From: Oscillospiraceae bacterium
GTDB taxonomy: Bacteria; Bacillota; Clostridia; Oscillospirales; Ruminococcaceae
Assembly: GCA_025757985.1 (NCBI GenBank)
Contig: CP107210.1
Span: 1,550,001-1,614,000, forward strand
DNA: 64,000 nt
Direction of reading: 5' to 3'
Positions 1 through 7,335 of this stretch are shown here, in pieces. Numbering within the stretch: the first letter of the stretch is position 1; every line of letters begins with the position of its first letter. Both the position numbers and the translations under genes were made by a program. Below the pieces are notes generated by a model, which saw only the letters and a program-made list of their open reading frames with translations, had not been told where the DNA came from and made no database searches.

Positions 1-871
1 TCGCGTCATAGATCATCGCATCGGCGTTGGCGGCGGCCGAGTTGCCCTTGACCATCAGAGAATCGAAGGAGTTGACGCCCGCCTGAATAAACAGGTTGGC
101 GATGGCAAAGATCGCGTTCTGCAGGCCCGCCGGTATGCCCAGCATCAGGATACGCTTTGTCGTGCCGAGGTCGAGCCGGATGCTGTGCAGATCCAGCGCA
201 TAGCAGTCCTCCACCTTGGTGAGGGCGTGCAGGATCAGCCCGGCCGAAAGGCACTGGGCAATCGTACTGGCAAGCGCGACACCGGCCACATCCAGCTTGC
301 AGATGATGACAAAAAACAGGTTGAGAAGGATGTTGACCACACCGGCCACGGACAGGTAGGCCAGCGGCTTTTTTGTCTCGCCGATGGCGCTGAACACCGC
401 ATTGCCGTAGTTGTAGAGCGCCAGCGCCGGCATGCCCAGAAAATAGACCCGCAGGTAAAGGATCGCGCCGGGCAGCAGATCCTCCTTCGTGTTGAGCAGC
501 CGCAGCAGCGCGGGGGAGCCGAACAGCCCCACGGCCAGCAGCAAAATACCGGCGAGCAGGCTGACTACCAGCGCCGAATGGACGGTCTTGCTGACATCCT
601 TGGGGTGGCGGGCACCATAGTACCGCGCGACCAAGACATTGACGCCGTTGCTCAGGCCGATGAGAAAGCCGGTGAAAAGGGTGACAAAGGTGGAGGTGGA
701 GCCGACAGCGCCCAGTGCGGTCGAGCCCGCAAAGCGGCCCACCACGGCAACATCGGACATGTTGAAAAGGATCTGCAGCAGGTTGGACAGTGCCAGCGGC
801 AGACTGACGAGCAGGATCTGCTTGGCCAGCGGGCCCTCGGTCATAGATTTGGATTTTGCCTGACAGCTCAT
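1..871 (-). CDS. MATE family efflux transporter (3' end outside window)
   Basis: Reading leftward from ATG at 869-871, with AAGGAG upstream, gives at least 290 residues of a polytopic membrane protein that runs off the window. It opens MSCQAKSKSMTEGPLAKQIL, followed by long hydrophobic helices, and includes features typical of MATE/DinF exporters (multidrug and toxin extrusion, Na+ or H+ antiport), such as LSNLLQILFNMSDVAVVGR and a later GIPAGLQNAIFAIANL repeat in the second half. The two pseudo-symmetric halves support the family call; substrate cannot be read from sequence. Full-length relatives are about 450 residues, so roughly a third is missing. It lies 42 bp downstream of nrdG on the same strand and may share its transcript. 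Confidence 0.85.
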   Translation of the reverse strand, partial: MSCQAKSKSMTEGPLAKQILLVSLPLALSNLLQILFNMSDVAVVGRFAGSTALGAVGSTSTFVTLFTGFLIGLSNGVNVLVARYYGARHPKDVSKTVHSALVVSLLAGILLLAVGLFGSPALLRLLNTKEDLLPGAILYLRVYFLGMPALALYNYGNAVFSAIGETKKPLAYLSVAGVVNILLNLFFVIICKLDVAGVALASTIAQCLSAGLILHALTKVEDCYALDLHSIRLDLGTTKRILMLGIPAGLQNAIFAIANLFIQAGVNSFDSLMVKGNSAAANADAMIYDA

Positions 872-913
872 GATCTGGTTATACTTCTCCTTATTTATAA
901 TAATGGGCAGCCG

Positions 914-1462
914 TCACATGCTGTGGTCGGCAAAGATCGGGTCGTCCTGCCACAGGATCACCCTGCCCGCTGCGCGGGTCTTGTTCATGTCGATCAGCCT
1001 CTGGTTGCTTGAACCGCGGAACCGCAGCGAAATATCATACTGATCCTGCACAAAATCGCCGTCCACCAGCACATCAATATACTGCAGGAACTCATCGGTG
1101 ACCTCACAGCGGCCGGGGCCGGGCTGCCAGATCTCATGCTCCAGATTGTTGCCGGTATAGCACCAGATCGTTTTGTTCGGGTACAGCACCTTGACATTTT
1201 TGACAAAGGGCAGCAGCTCGCGCTGGTTCTCCGGCTCAAACGGCTCGCCGCCCAGCAGCGACAGGCCGTTGATGTAGCCGGGGGCCAGACTTTCAAGGAT
1301 CTCGTTGCGAACCTCCTTGGTGAAGGGCGCACCGTAGCCAAAGTCCCAGGCCACTGCATTGAAGCAGTTGGGGCAGTGGCGGCGGCAGCCCGATACAAAC
1401 AGGCTGGTGCGCACGCCCTCGCCGTTGGCAATGTCACAATATTTGATCGTAGCGTAATTCAT
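914..1462 (-). CDS. nrdG: Anaerobic ribonucleotide reductase activating protein (radical SAM)
   Basis: 182 residues. NrdG uses a [4Fe-4S] cluster and S-adenosylmethionine to place the glycyl radical on NrdD. The N-terminal SGCRRHCPNCFN carries the radical-SAM C-x3-C-x2-C triad, and LSLLGGEPFEPEN is the SAM-binding GGE motif. I chose ATG at 1460-1462 (MNYATIKYCDI) because AGGAG lies just upstream and conserved sequence begins there; an in-frame ATG 17 codons further up adds a non-conserved arginine-rich stretch. It is transcribed divergently from nrdD, with a 429-bp intergenic region between them. Length and motifs are standard for the family. Confidence 0.95.
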   Translation of the reverse strand: MNYATIKYCDIANGEGVRTSLFVSGCRRHCPNCFNAVAWDFGYGAPFTKEVRNEILESLAPGYINGLSLLGGEPFEPENQRELLPFVKNVKVLYPNKTIWCYTGNNLEHEIWQPGPGRCEVTDEFLQYIDVLVDGDFVQDQYDISLRFRGSSNQRLIDMNKTRAAGRVILWQDDPIFADHSM

Positions 1463-1742
1463 AGCGGTTCTCCTGCGGGCTGTCCTTGCCCTGCCTTGTA
1501 CAGTGTTACCCAATATCTTGTATGTAATGGGGCATACTACCCCAAAACCTCAACCAGTATACCAGTTTATCCGGTACAATTCAAGCGGGACTTTCTGCAT
1601 GGCAGGCCAATATTATGCGATATACCGTTATCCAGAGTAGAACCAACCAAAATAGCTAAAATTTTCGCCTGATTTTTGGCATGTTTGTTTTTGAACGATG
1701 AAACGATGAAAACGGAATATTTTGTTAAATTTCACACTTCGC

Positions 1743-1796
1743 CCACTATATATTGTGGTTTTGCCGATTGACTTTTGCAGCCCGGTGCGGTATGAT
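1743..1796 (+). promoter_or_regulatory. nrdD promoter with NrdR-box-like palindrome
   Basis: Near-canonical promoter: TTGACT at 1768-1773, 17-bp spacer, TATGAT at 1791-1796. Immediately upstream, CCACTATATATTGTGG at 1743-1758 fits the NrdR box (core CTATAT..TTGTG) that represses ribonucleotide reductase genes in most bacteria. A second partly symmetric block, AGTAC...GTACT around 1820-1851 with ACAAGATATA inside, lies downstream of the start site and could be the partner box. NrdR boxes usually come in pairs; the second assignment is tentative. Confidence 0.7.
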
Positions 1797-1891
1797 AGTC
1801 TTGCTCGCAAAGCGGGCTTAGTACGATTTGACAAGATATACGATTTGTACTGTACGCACCCTGTCTATAGATTGCAAAAAGAGGAGTTACC

Positions 1892-4069
1892 ATGAAGATC
1901 ATCAAGCGCAACGGCAGCGAGGCTGTCTTTGACATTACCAAAATCATTTCGGCCATCACAAAGGCAAATAAGGTCGTACCCGAAGCCCAGCGCTTGACGA
2001 AGCAGCAGATCATCGAGATCAGCGACCATGTGCAGGAGGTCTGCTATAACCGCAGCCACGCCATGAATGTTGAGGAGATTCAGGACCTTGTGGAGGACGC
2101 CATTATGGCGACCGGTGCCTACGAGGTCGCGCGCCGCTATATCACCTATCGCTATGTCCAGAGTCTCAAGCGCACCCACAACACGACCGATGACAAGATC
2201 CTCTCGCTGATCGAGTGCAACAACGAGGAGGTCAAGCAGGAGAACTCCAACAAAAACCCGACCGTCAACAGCGTCCAGCGCGATTATATGGCCGGCGAGG
2301 TCAGCAAGGACCTGACGATGCGTATGCTGCTGCCGCCGGAGGTCGTCAAGGCGCATGAGGAGGGCATCATCCACTTCCACGATGCCGACTACTATGCCCA
2401 GCACATGCACAACTGCGATCTGGTCAACCTTGATGACATGCTGCAGAACGGCACCGTCATCTCCGGCACCCTCATCGAGAAGCCGCATTCCTTCTCCACC
2501 GCCTGCAATATCGCAACCCAGATCATCGCACAGGTCGCGTCCAGCCAGTACGGCGGCCAGAGCATCAGCCTGACTCATCTGGCCCCCTTTGTTGACATCA
2601 GCCGCAAGAAGATCCGCCGCGATGTCGAGGCAGAGATGCAGGATCTGGGCATCGACCCCGGCGAGGAGAAGCTCTCCGAGATCGTTGAAAAGCGCCTGCG
2701 CGAGGAGATCAAGCGCGGCGTGCAGACGATCCAGTATCAGGTCGTCACGCTGATGACCACCAACGGTCAGGCACCGTTCATCACGGTCTTTATGTACCTG
2801 AACGAGGCCGGTGACAATCAGCGCCTGAAGTCGGATCTCGCCATCGTCATTGAGGAGATGCTCCGCCAGCGCTATCAGGGCGTCAAGAATGAGGCCGGCG
2901 TCTGGATCACCCCCGCTTTCCCCAAGCTCATCTATGTGCTGGAAAATGACAATATCTATGAGGGCCAGCCCTACTACTACCTGACCAAGCTGGCCGCCAA
3001 GTGCACCGCCAAGCGGATGGTGCCCGACTATATCAGCGAAAAGAAGATGCTGGAGTACAAGGTCGATGCCAACGGCGAGGGCCATTGCTTTACCTGCATG
3101 GGCTGCCGCAGCTTCCTGACCCCCTATCTGGACGAGAACGGCAAGCCCAAGTATTACGGCCGCTTCAATCAGGGCGTTGTCACGATCAATCTGGTGGATG
3201 TGGCACTGTCCAGCGGCGGCGATTTTGACAAGTTCTGGCAGCTGTTTGACGAGCGCCTTGAGCTGTGCCATAAGGCCCTGATGTGCCGCCACAACCGCCT
3301 GAAAGGCACGCTGAGCGATGCCGCGCCCATCCTGTGGCAGTACGGCGCATTGGCCCGCCTGAAGAAGGGCGAACCGATCGACAAGCTGCTCTACGGTGGC
3401 TATTCCACGATCAGTCTGGGCTATGCTGGCCTGTATGAGTGCTGCAAGTATATGACCGGCAAGAGCCACACCGACCCTGCCGCCAAGCCCTTTGCGCTGC
3501 ATGTCATGCAGCATATGAACGATGCCTGCGCCAAGTGGAAGAGCCAGCACAACATTGATTTCAGCCTGTACGGCACGCCGTTGGAATCCACGACCTACAA
3601 ATTCTCCAAGTGCCTGCAGAAGCGCTTCGGCATTGTGCCCGGCATCACCGACCGCAGCTATATCACGAACTCCTACCATGTCCATGTGACGGAAAAGATC
3701 GACGCCTTCACCAAGCTGAAGTTTGAGAGCGAGTTCCAGAAGCTGTCCCCGGGCGGTGCCATCAGCTATGTGGAGGTGCCCAACATGCAGGACAACCTCG
3801 AGGCCGTCATCAAGGTCATGCAGTTCATCTATGAGAACATCATGTACGCCGAGCTGAACACCAAGAGTGATTACTGTCAGGTCTGCGGCTACGATGGCGA
3901 GATCCAGATCGTACAGGAGGACGGCAAGCTGGTGTGGGAGTGCCCGAAGTGCCACAACCGCGACCAGAACAAGCTGAATGTCGCCCGCCGCACCTGCGGC
4001 TACATCGGCACCCAGTTCTGGAATCAGGGCCGCACCGCCGAGATCAAGGATCGAGTGCTGCATCTGTAA
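1892..4069 (+). CDS. nrdD: Anaerobic ribonucleoside-triphosphate reductase (class III)
   Basis: 725 residues. Reduces ribonucleoside triphosphates to dNTPs under anoxia by glycyl-radical chemistry, using formate. The N-terminus (MKIIKRNGSEAVFDITKI) is an ATP-cone allosteric domain, residues 1 to about 95. The large barrel domain follows. The C-terminus has the zinc-binding pairs CQVCGY and CPKCHN and the glycyl-radical loop RRTCGYIG about 25 residues from the end. GAGGAG sits 8 nt before ATG at 1892. Activator nrdG diverges upstream, and a strong terminator follows the stop codon. Length, domain order and motifs are complete, so it should be functional. Confidence 0.97.
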   Translation: MKIIKRNGSEAVFDITKIISAITKANKVVPEAQRLTKQQIIEISDHVQEVCYNRSHAMNVEEIQDLVEDAIMATGAYEVARRYITYRYVQSLKRTHNTTDDKILSLIECNNEEVKQENSNKNPTVNSVQRDYMAGEVSKDLTMRMLLPPEVVKAHEEGIIHFHDADYYAQHMHNCDLVNLDDMLQNGTVISGTLIEKPHSFSTACNIATQIIAQVASSQYGGQSISLTHLAPFVDISRKKIRRDVEAEMQDLGIDPGEEKLSEIVEKRLREEIKRGVQTIQYQVVTLMTTNGQAPFITVFMYLNEAGDNQRLKSDLAIVIEEMLRQRYQGVKNEAGVWITPAFPKLIYVLENDNIYEGQPYYYLTKLAAKCTAKRMVPDYISEKKMLEYKVDANGEGHCFTCMGCRSFLTPYLDENGKPKYYGRFNQGVVTINLVDVALSSGGDFDKFWQLFDERLELCHKALMCRHNRLKGTLSDAAPILWQYGALARLKKGEPIDKLLYGGYSTISLGYAGLYECCKYMTGKSHTDPAAKPFALHVMQHMNDACAKWKSQHNIDFSLYGTPLESTTYKFSKCLQKRFGIVPGITDRSYITNSYHVHVTEKIDAFTKLKFESEFQKLSPGGAISYVEVPNMQDNLEAVIKVMQFIYENIMYAELNTKSDYCQVCGYDGEIQIVQEDGKLVWECPKCHNRDQNKLNVARRTCGYIGTQFWNQGRTAEIKDRVLHL

Positions 4070-4081
4070 TAGAATAAGTTT

Positions 4082-4135
4082 AGCCCCCGACGCCTGCCGC
4101 TGTACGGTATTACGCCGGGGGCTTATTATTTTGTA
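4082..4135 (+). terminator. Intrinsic terminator of nrdD
   Basis: GCCCCCGACG at about 4083 pairs with CGCCGGGGGC ending at 4122, followed by TTATTATTTT. It starts 13 bp after the nrdD stop. Confidence 0.85.
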
Positions 4136-4310
4136 GGGGAGGGATTCATCCCTTCCGGGTGCATTGCGCCAGCCGCAGGAAGATTAAGTCCGAGAACCTG
4201 CGCCGGGCCTTGCGATGCCATGCAGTAGGGGCCGCACATGTGCGGCCCGGCACTGTAAAATAAGCACCCTCTTGCGGGAAAGCCTGCGGGCCGGGCATGC
4301 CCGGCCCCTG
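4133..4310. repeat. Cluster of palindromic GTAGGGG-led intergenic repeats
   Basis: Three GC-rich palindromes lie between the nrdD and rny terminators: an AGGGAT/ATCCCT dyad preceded by GTAGGGG (4133-4155), the perfect 20-bp palindrome GGGCCGCACATGTGCGGCCC at 4229-4248, also preceded by GTAGGGG, and the perfect 20-bp palindrome GGGCCGGGCATGCCCGGCCC at 4288-4307. This is REP-like or small MITE-like DNA with no supported gene. Confidence 0.7.
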
Positions 4311-4321
4311 CCGCATCGTAT

Positions 4322-4365
4322 AGCAAAACAGGCAGACCGCCATTTCTGACGGTCTGCCTGTTGTT
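4322..4365 (-). terminator. Intrinsic terminator of rny
   Basis: ACAGGCAGACCG (4328-4339) and CGGTCTGCCTGT (4350-4361) form a perfect 12-bp stem. On the minus strand it is followed by TTTTG, 20-60 bp after the rny stop. Confidence 0.8.
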
Positions 4366-4381
4366 TTGCTCGTTATAAGCC

Positions 4382-5935
4382 TTACTTTGCGTACTCGGTT
4401 GCTCTGCTTTCGCGGATGACGCTGACCTTGATCTGGCCGGGGTAATCCAGCTCGTTCTCGATCTTCTTTGCGACATTGCGGGCCAGCAGAATGACCTCGT
4501 CATCGCCGACCTTATCCGGCTGGACAAGGATGCGGACCTCGCGGCCGGCCTGCACAGCGTAGGAGCTTTCCACGCCCTCAAAGCCGTTGCAGAGGGCCTC
4601 CAGTGTCTCCAGACGCTTGATATAGCTTTCCATGTTCTCGCGGCGGGCGCCGGGACGCGCGGCCGAGATCGCATCAGCGGCCATGATGATGAACGCCAGC
4701 GTGGTCTTGGGCTCGACATCACCGTGGTGCGCCTCGATGGCATGGATGACCTGCGGGTTCTCGCGGTACTTTTTGCAGATGTCAACGCCGATCTGGACAT
4801 GGCTGCCCTCGATCTCATGGTCAAGGGCCTTGCCGATGTCATGCAGCAGACCTGCGCGGCGTGCCAGCTGGACATTGACGCCCAGCTCGCCGGCCATCAG
4901 ACCGGCCAGCCATGCCACCTCGAGAGAGTGGCTCAGGACATTCTGGCCGAAGCTGGTGCGGTATTTCAGGCGGCCGATAAGCTTGACGAGGTCGGGGTGC
5001 AGGCTGTGAACGCCCAGCTCCATAACAGCCTTGTCGCCCTCGCGCTTCATCTGGATCTCCAGCTCGCGGCGGCACTTGTCAACGGTTTCCTCGATGCGGG
5101 CGGGATGAATACGGCCGTCAGCGATCAGGCGTTCAAGGGCCATGCGGGCAACCTCGCGGCGGGTCTGGTCAAAGCTGGACAGCGTGATGGCCTCCGGCGT
5201 ATCATCAATGATCAAATCGCAGCCGGTGGCGGTCTCCAGCGCGCGGATGTTGCGGCCCTCACGGCCGATGATACGGCCCTTCATCTCATCACTGGGCAGC
5301 GGCACAACGCTGACGGTGGCCTCGCTCGTGGCATCGGCCGCACAGCGGGCAATGGCCTGACCGATCAGCTCGCGGGCGAGGTTGTCGCACTCGTCCTTCA
5401 TGTTTGCCTGATAGGCGCTGATCTTCATCGCCTTTTCATGGGTCAGCTCGTCATCCACCTGCTTCAGCAGGACGGCGCGGGCATCCTCCTTGGACATGGC
5501 CGCGATGGTTTCCAGCTTTTCGGTCTGGCGCAGCTTGAGTTGCTCCAGCTCGTCCAGACGAGCCTCGACAGTCTCGGTGCGGCGCTTCAGGTCCTCCTCC
5601 TTGCGCTCCATCTGGGTGGTGCGCTTGTCGAGGGCCTCTTCCTTCTGGTCGATGCGGCGCTCCTGACGGGTGATCTCGGCTCGGCGGTCCTTGATCTCCT
5701 TGTCAGCATCGCTCTTGAGTTTAAAGGCTTCGTCCTTTGCTTCGATGATGGTTTCCTTACGCTTCTGCTCCGCAGCCTTGATAGCATCGTTCACGATGCG
5801 CTTGGCTTCGTCCTCAGCGCTGCCGATCTTTGCCTCAGCAGTGCGCTTGCGGTTTTCACCGCCGAGGTAAAAACCAAGCGCCCCGGCAACAGCGGCAGCA
5901 ACAAGAACCAGCACCACGATCAAAATTGGTGACAT
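4382..5935 (-). CDS. rny: Ribonuclease Y
   Basis: 517 residues. Membrane-anchored endoribonuclease that starts bulk mRNA decay in Firmicutes. Domain order: one N-terminal membrane helix (about residues 3-25, rich in I/L/V/A), a long charged coiled coil (about 30-200), a KH RNA-binding domain with [15 protein letters not shown], and an HD phosphohydrolase domain with [12 protein letters not shown]. Length is typical. ATG at 5933-5935 (MSPILIVV) was chosen because AAGGAG lies 11 nt upstream; an in-frame GTG four codons earlier almost abuts that Shine-Dalgarno. It is monocistronic, with its own terminator, and a long leader or separate small RNA precedes it. Confidence 0.95.
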   Translation of the reverse strand: MSPILIVVLVLVAAAVAGALGFYLGGENRKRTAEAKIGSAEDEAKRIVNDAIKAAEQKRKETIIEAKDEAFKLKSDADKEIKDRRAEITRQERRIDQKEEALDKRTTQMERKEEDLKRRTETVEARLDELEQLKLRQTEKLETIAAMSKEDARAVLLKQVDDELTHEKAMKISAYQANMKDECDNLARELIGQAIARCAADATSEATVSVVPLPSDEMKGRIIGREGRNIRALETATGCDLIIDDTPEAITLSSFDQTRREVARMALERLIADGRIHPARIEETVDKCRRELEIQMKREGDKAVMELGVHSLHPDLVKLIGRLKYRTSFGQNVLSHSLEVAWLAGLMAGELGVNVQLARRAGLLHDIGKALDHEIEGSHVQIGVDICKKYRENPQVIHAIEAHHGDVEPKTTLAFIIMAADAISAARPGARRENMESYIKRLETLEALCNGFEGVESSYAVQAGREVRILVQPDKVGDDEVILLARNVAKKIENELDYPGQIKVSVIRESRATEYAK

Positions 5936-6098
5936 AGTTGGTTTCACTCCTTATTAAAATAGGAGGATGCGGCGCAGCGGGACGCTTTTCCGTTATGATA
6001 TTGTTACAGGAAGAAACGCGGCAGGTCGGCCAAAAAGGCGCACAATGCCCCTACACGCAGAATATACACAGAACCGTCTAAGCGACGTTGAATATCGT

Positions 6099-6215
6099 AA
6101 AAAAGCGGCGTTCCCGGTGGGCGACACCCTTTAAGGAGCCACGCACAGGGCAGACCTGCCGTTTGGCTCTTTATTTCCTATATATAATTTTACTTTGCTT
6201 TGGTGTAATTGTCAA
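6099..6215 (-). ncRNA. Candidate small RNA or rny leader with own promoter and terminator
   Basis: On the minus strand there is an excellent promoter: TTGACA (6210-6215), 17-bp spacer, TAAAAT (6187-6192). The transcript from about 6179 would fold a hairpin GAGCCA/TGGCTC (6136-6141 with 6064+100 offset, i.e. 6164-6169) enclosing GGCAG/CTGCC (6149-6160), then a second GGTGT..ACGCC hairpin (about 6107-6129) followed by six U (6099-6104). No ORF with a ribosome binding site is present. This is either an about 80-nt independent RNA or an attenuated leader of rny, whose start is 160 bp further on. I did not recognise it as 6S, SRP or tmRNA. Confidence 0.4.
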
Positions 6216-6247
6216 GAAGAACCGGGGCGTAAAGTAGTGTTTTTCAT

Positions 6248-6286
6248 GCAAAACGCCCCGTTTTTCTGAAACAGGGCGCACAAAAA
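6248..6286 (-). terminator. Intrinsic terminator of tcdA
   Basis: Directly after the tcdA stop the minus strand reads GCGCCCTGTTTC, loop, then ACGGGGCGTTTTGC: a GCCCTG/CGGGGC stem followed by a short T-run. Confidence 0.65.
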
Positions 6287-7030
6287 TTATTTTTGACCGC
6301 GATAGACCCCCGCCTTGCGCAGCAGATCCTTCACGACCTCCGACCCGCAGACCAGCCCGCAGGCGGCGGGCACAAAGGCATTGCTGGCGGGCACGGTGCG
6401 GCGTGCGGCAACCGGGGTCTCGAGTGTCTCCTCCGCCAGCGGCGGCAGGGGCGGTTCCTCCGAAAAAACGACCTTGACCTTGCCAAGGCGGCGCTTGCGG
6501 CACTCGATGCGGATGACCTTGGCCAGCGGGTCCACCGCTGTTTTTTCAATATCGGCGACCTTAAAGGCCGTGGGGTCCAGCTTGTTGGCGGCCCCCATGC
6601 TGCACAGGATCGGCACCCCGGCCTCCTTGCAGCGGCGGATCAGCAGCAGCTTGGCGCTGACTGTGTCGATGCAGTCCAGCACATAGTCAAACTGCGTCAG
6701 ATCCACGCTGTCGGCGGTCTCGGCGTTGTAAAACATCCGGTTTGGGTGTACGGTGAGGGTGGGGTCGATGTCCGCGATGCGGGCAGCCATAGCGTCCACC
6801 TTGTACAGGCCGAGTGTTGAGTGCAGCGCCACCAGCTGACGATTCAGGTTGGAGAGCGCCACCGTGTCGCTGTCAAAGAGGCTCAGCTCCCCTACCCCGC
6901 TGCGCGCCAGCACCTCAACGGCCTGTCCCCCCACACCGCCGATGCCGAACACCGCCACATGGGCGCTGCGCAATGCGTCCAGCGCGGGCGTGCCCAGCTG
7001 GGCGCGGGTGCGTGTATATTGATCGATCAT
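6287..7030 (-). CDS. tcdA: tRNA threonylcarbamoyladenosine dehydratase (ThiF/MoeB/HesA fold)
   Basis: 247 residues. The family adenylates and cyclises t6A37 of ANN-reading tRNAs to ct6A. The Rossmann nucleotide loop FGIGGVGGQAVEVLARSGVG is at about residues 30-50, followed by LFDSDTVALSNLNRQ, which matches the E1-like ATP-binding region, and the internal DYVLDCIDTVSAK segment. The C-terminal PASNAFVPAACGL is a family signature. ATG at 7028-7030 has GAGAGG upstream. The downstream neighbour in transcription direction is the rny region; the upstream neighbour is the truncated HD gene. Length matches bacterial TcdA (about 240-270). Confidence 0.9.
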   Translation of the reverse strand: MIDQYTRTRAQLGTPALDALRSAHVAVFGIGGVGGQAVEVLARSGVGELSLFDSDTVALSNLNRQLVALHSTLGLYKVDAMAARIADIDPTLTVHPNRMFYNAETADSVDLTQFDYVLDCIDTVSAKLLLIRRCKEAGVPILCSMGAANKLDPTAFKVADIEKTAVDPLAKVIRIECRKRRLGKVKVVFSEEPPLPPLAEETLETPVAARRTVPASNAFVPAACGLVCGSEVVKDLLRKAGVYRGQK

Positions 7031-7035
7031 TATCG

Positions 7036-7299
7036 TTACCTCTCTTGTTTTTCCTTTCGCTGTGCCTTGCGTTCCAGCACTGTCTCGTAGCCGGACGACA
7101 TCTTGTCCGCCATGCAGACCAGCGCGGCCTCCCGGCTATGGGGCATATCGGTGGGCGTCAGCGGCCACATGTGGCTTTGGATGATGTCCTTTTCCTTATC
7201 GCTCAGGGCAAACACAGTCTCCGCATTATAGCGCGCGATGCGCGGGTGCTTGAAGCCGTGCCAATGGGTGATGTAGAGCCGTTTATTTATGCACAACAT
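7036..7299 (-). pseudogene. HD-domain phosphohydrolase, C-terminal half only (disrupted by element 1)
   Basis: 87 codons that start abruptly. From GFKHPRIARYN onward, through SHMWPLTP and CMADKMSS, it matches the C-terminal half of small HD-domain hydrolases (about 160-180 residues). The expected N-terminal half with the HD dyad is absent, and I find it nowhere else in the window. The first dozen codons (MLCINKRLYIT) appear to be junction sequence. An AAGGAAA-ATG arrangement means the fragment might still be translated, but it lacks catalytic residues. It ends 5 bp before tcdA starts, so the intact gene was probably in an operon with it. The break coincides with the left end of element 1. Confidence 0.7.
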
Positions 7300-7335
7300 T
7301 AGATTTTCCTTTGTGTTGAATAGGCAAGCCGTTAG
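7295..7335. other. Probable left attachment junction (attL) of element 1
   Basis: Between the recombinase stop (7332-7334) and the first homologous codon of the HD fragment (about 7280). Large serine recombinases usually lie within tens of bases of one element end, and host-gene homology resumes right here. The exact 2-bp crossover cannot be fixed without an empty site. Confidence 0.45.

Noticed and set aside
1525..1550. GGGG...CCCC dyad upstream of nrdG as a regulator site
   Set aside because: Only four paired bases each side and a poor centre; not convincing beside the clear NrdR-like box.
1865..4063. Long open frame of 732 codons antisense to nrdD
   Set aside because: It mirrors the codon structure of a clearly conserved gene in GC-rich DNA. 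No ribosome binding site or known domain.
6099..6215. Identification of the pre-rny RNA as 6S, SRP or tmRNA
   Set aside because: It lacks the SRP apical consensus, is too short for tmRNA, and shows no clear 6S central bubble. Left as unnamed candidate.
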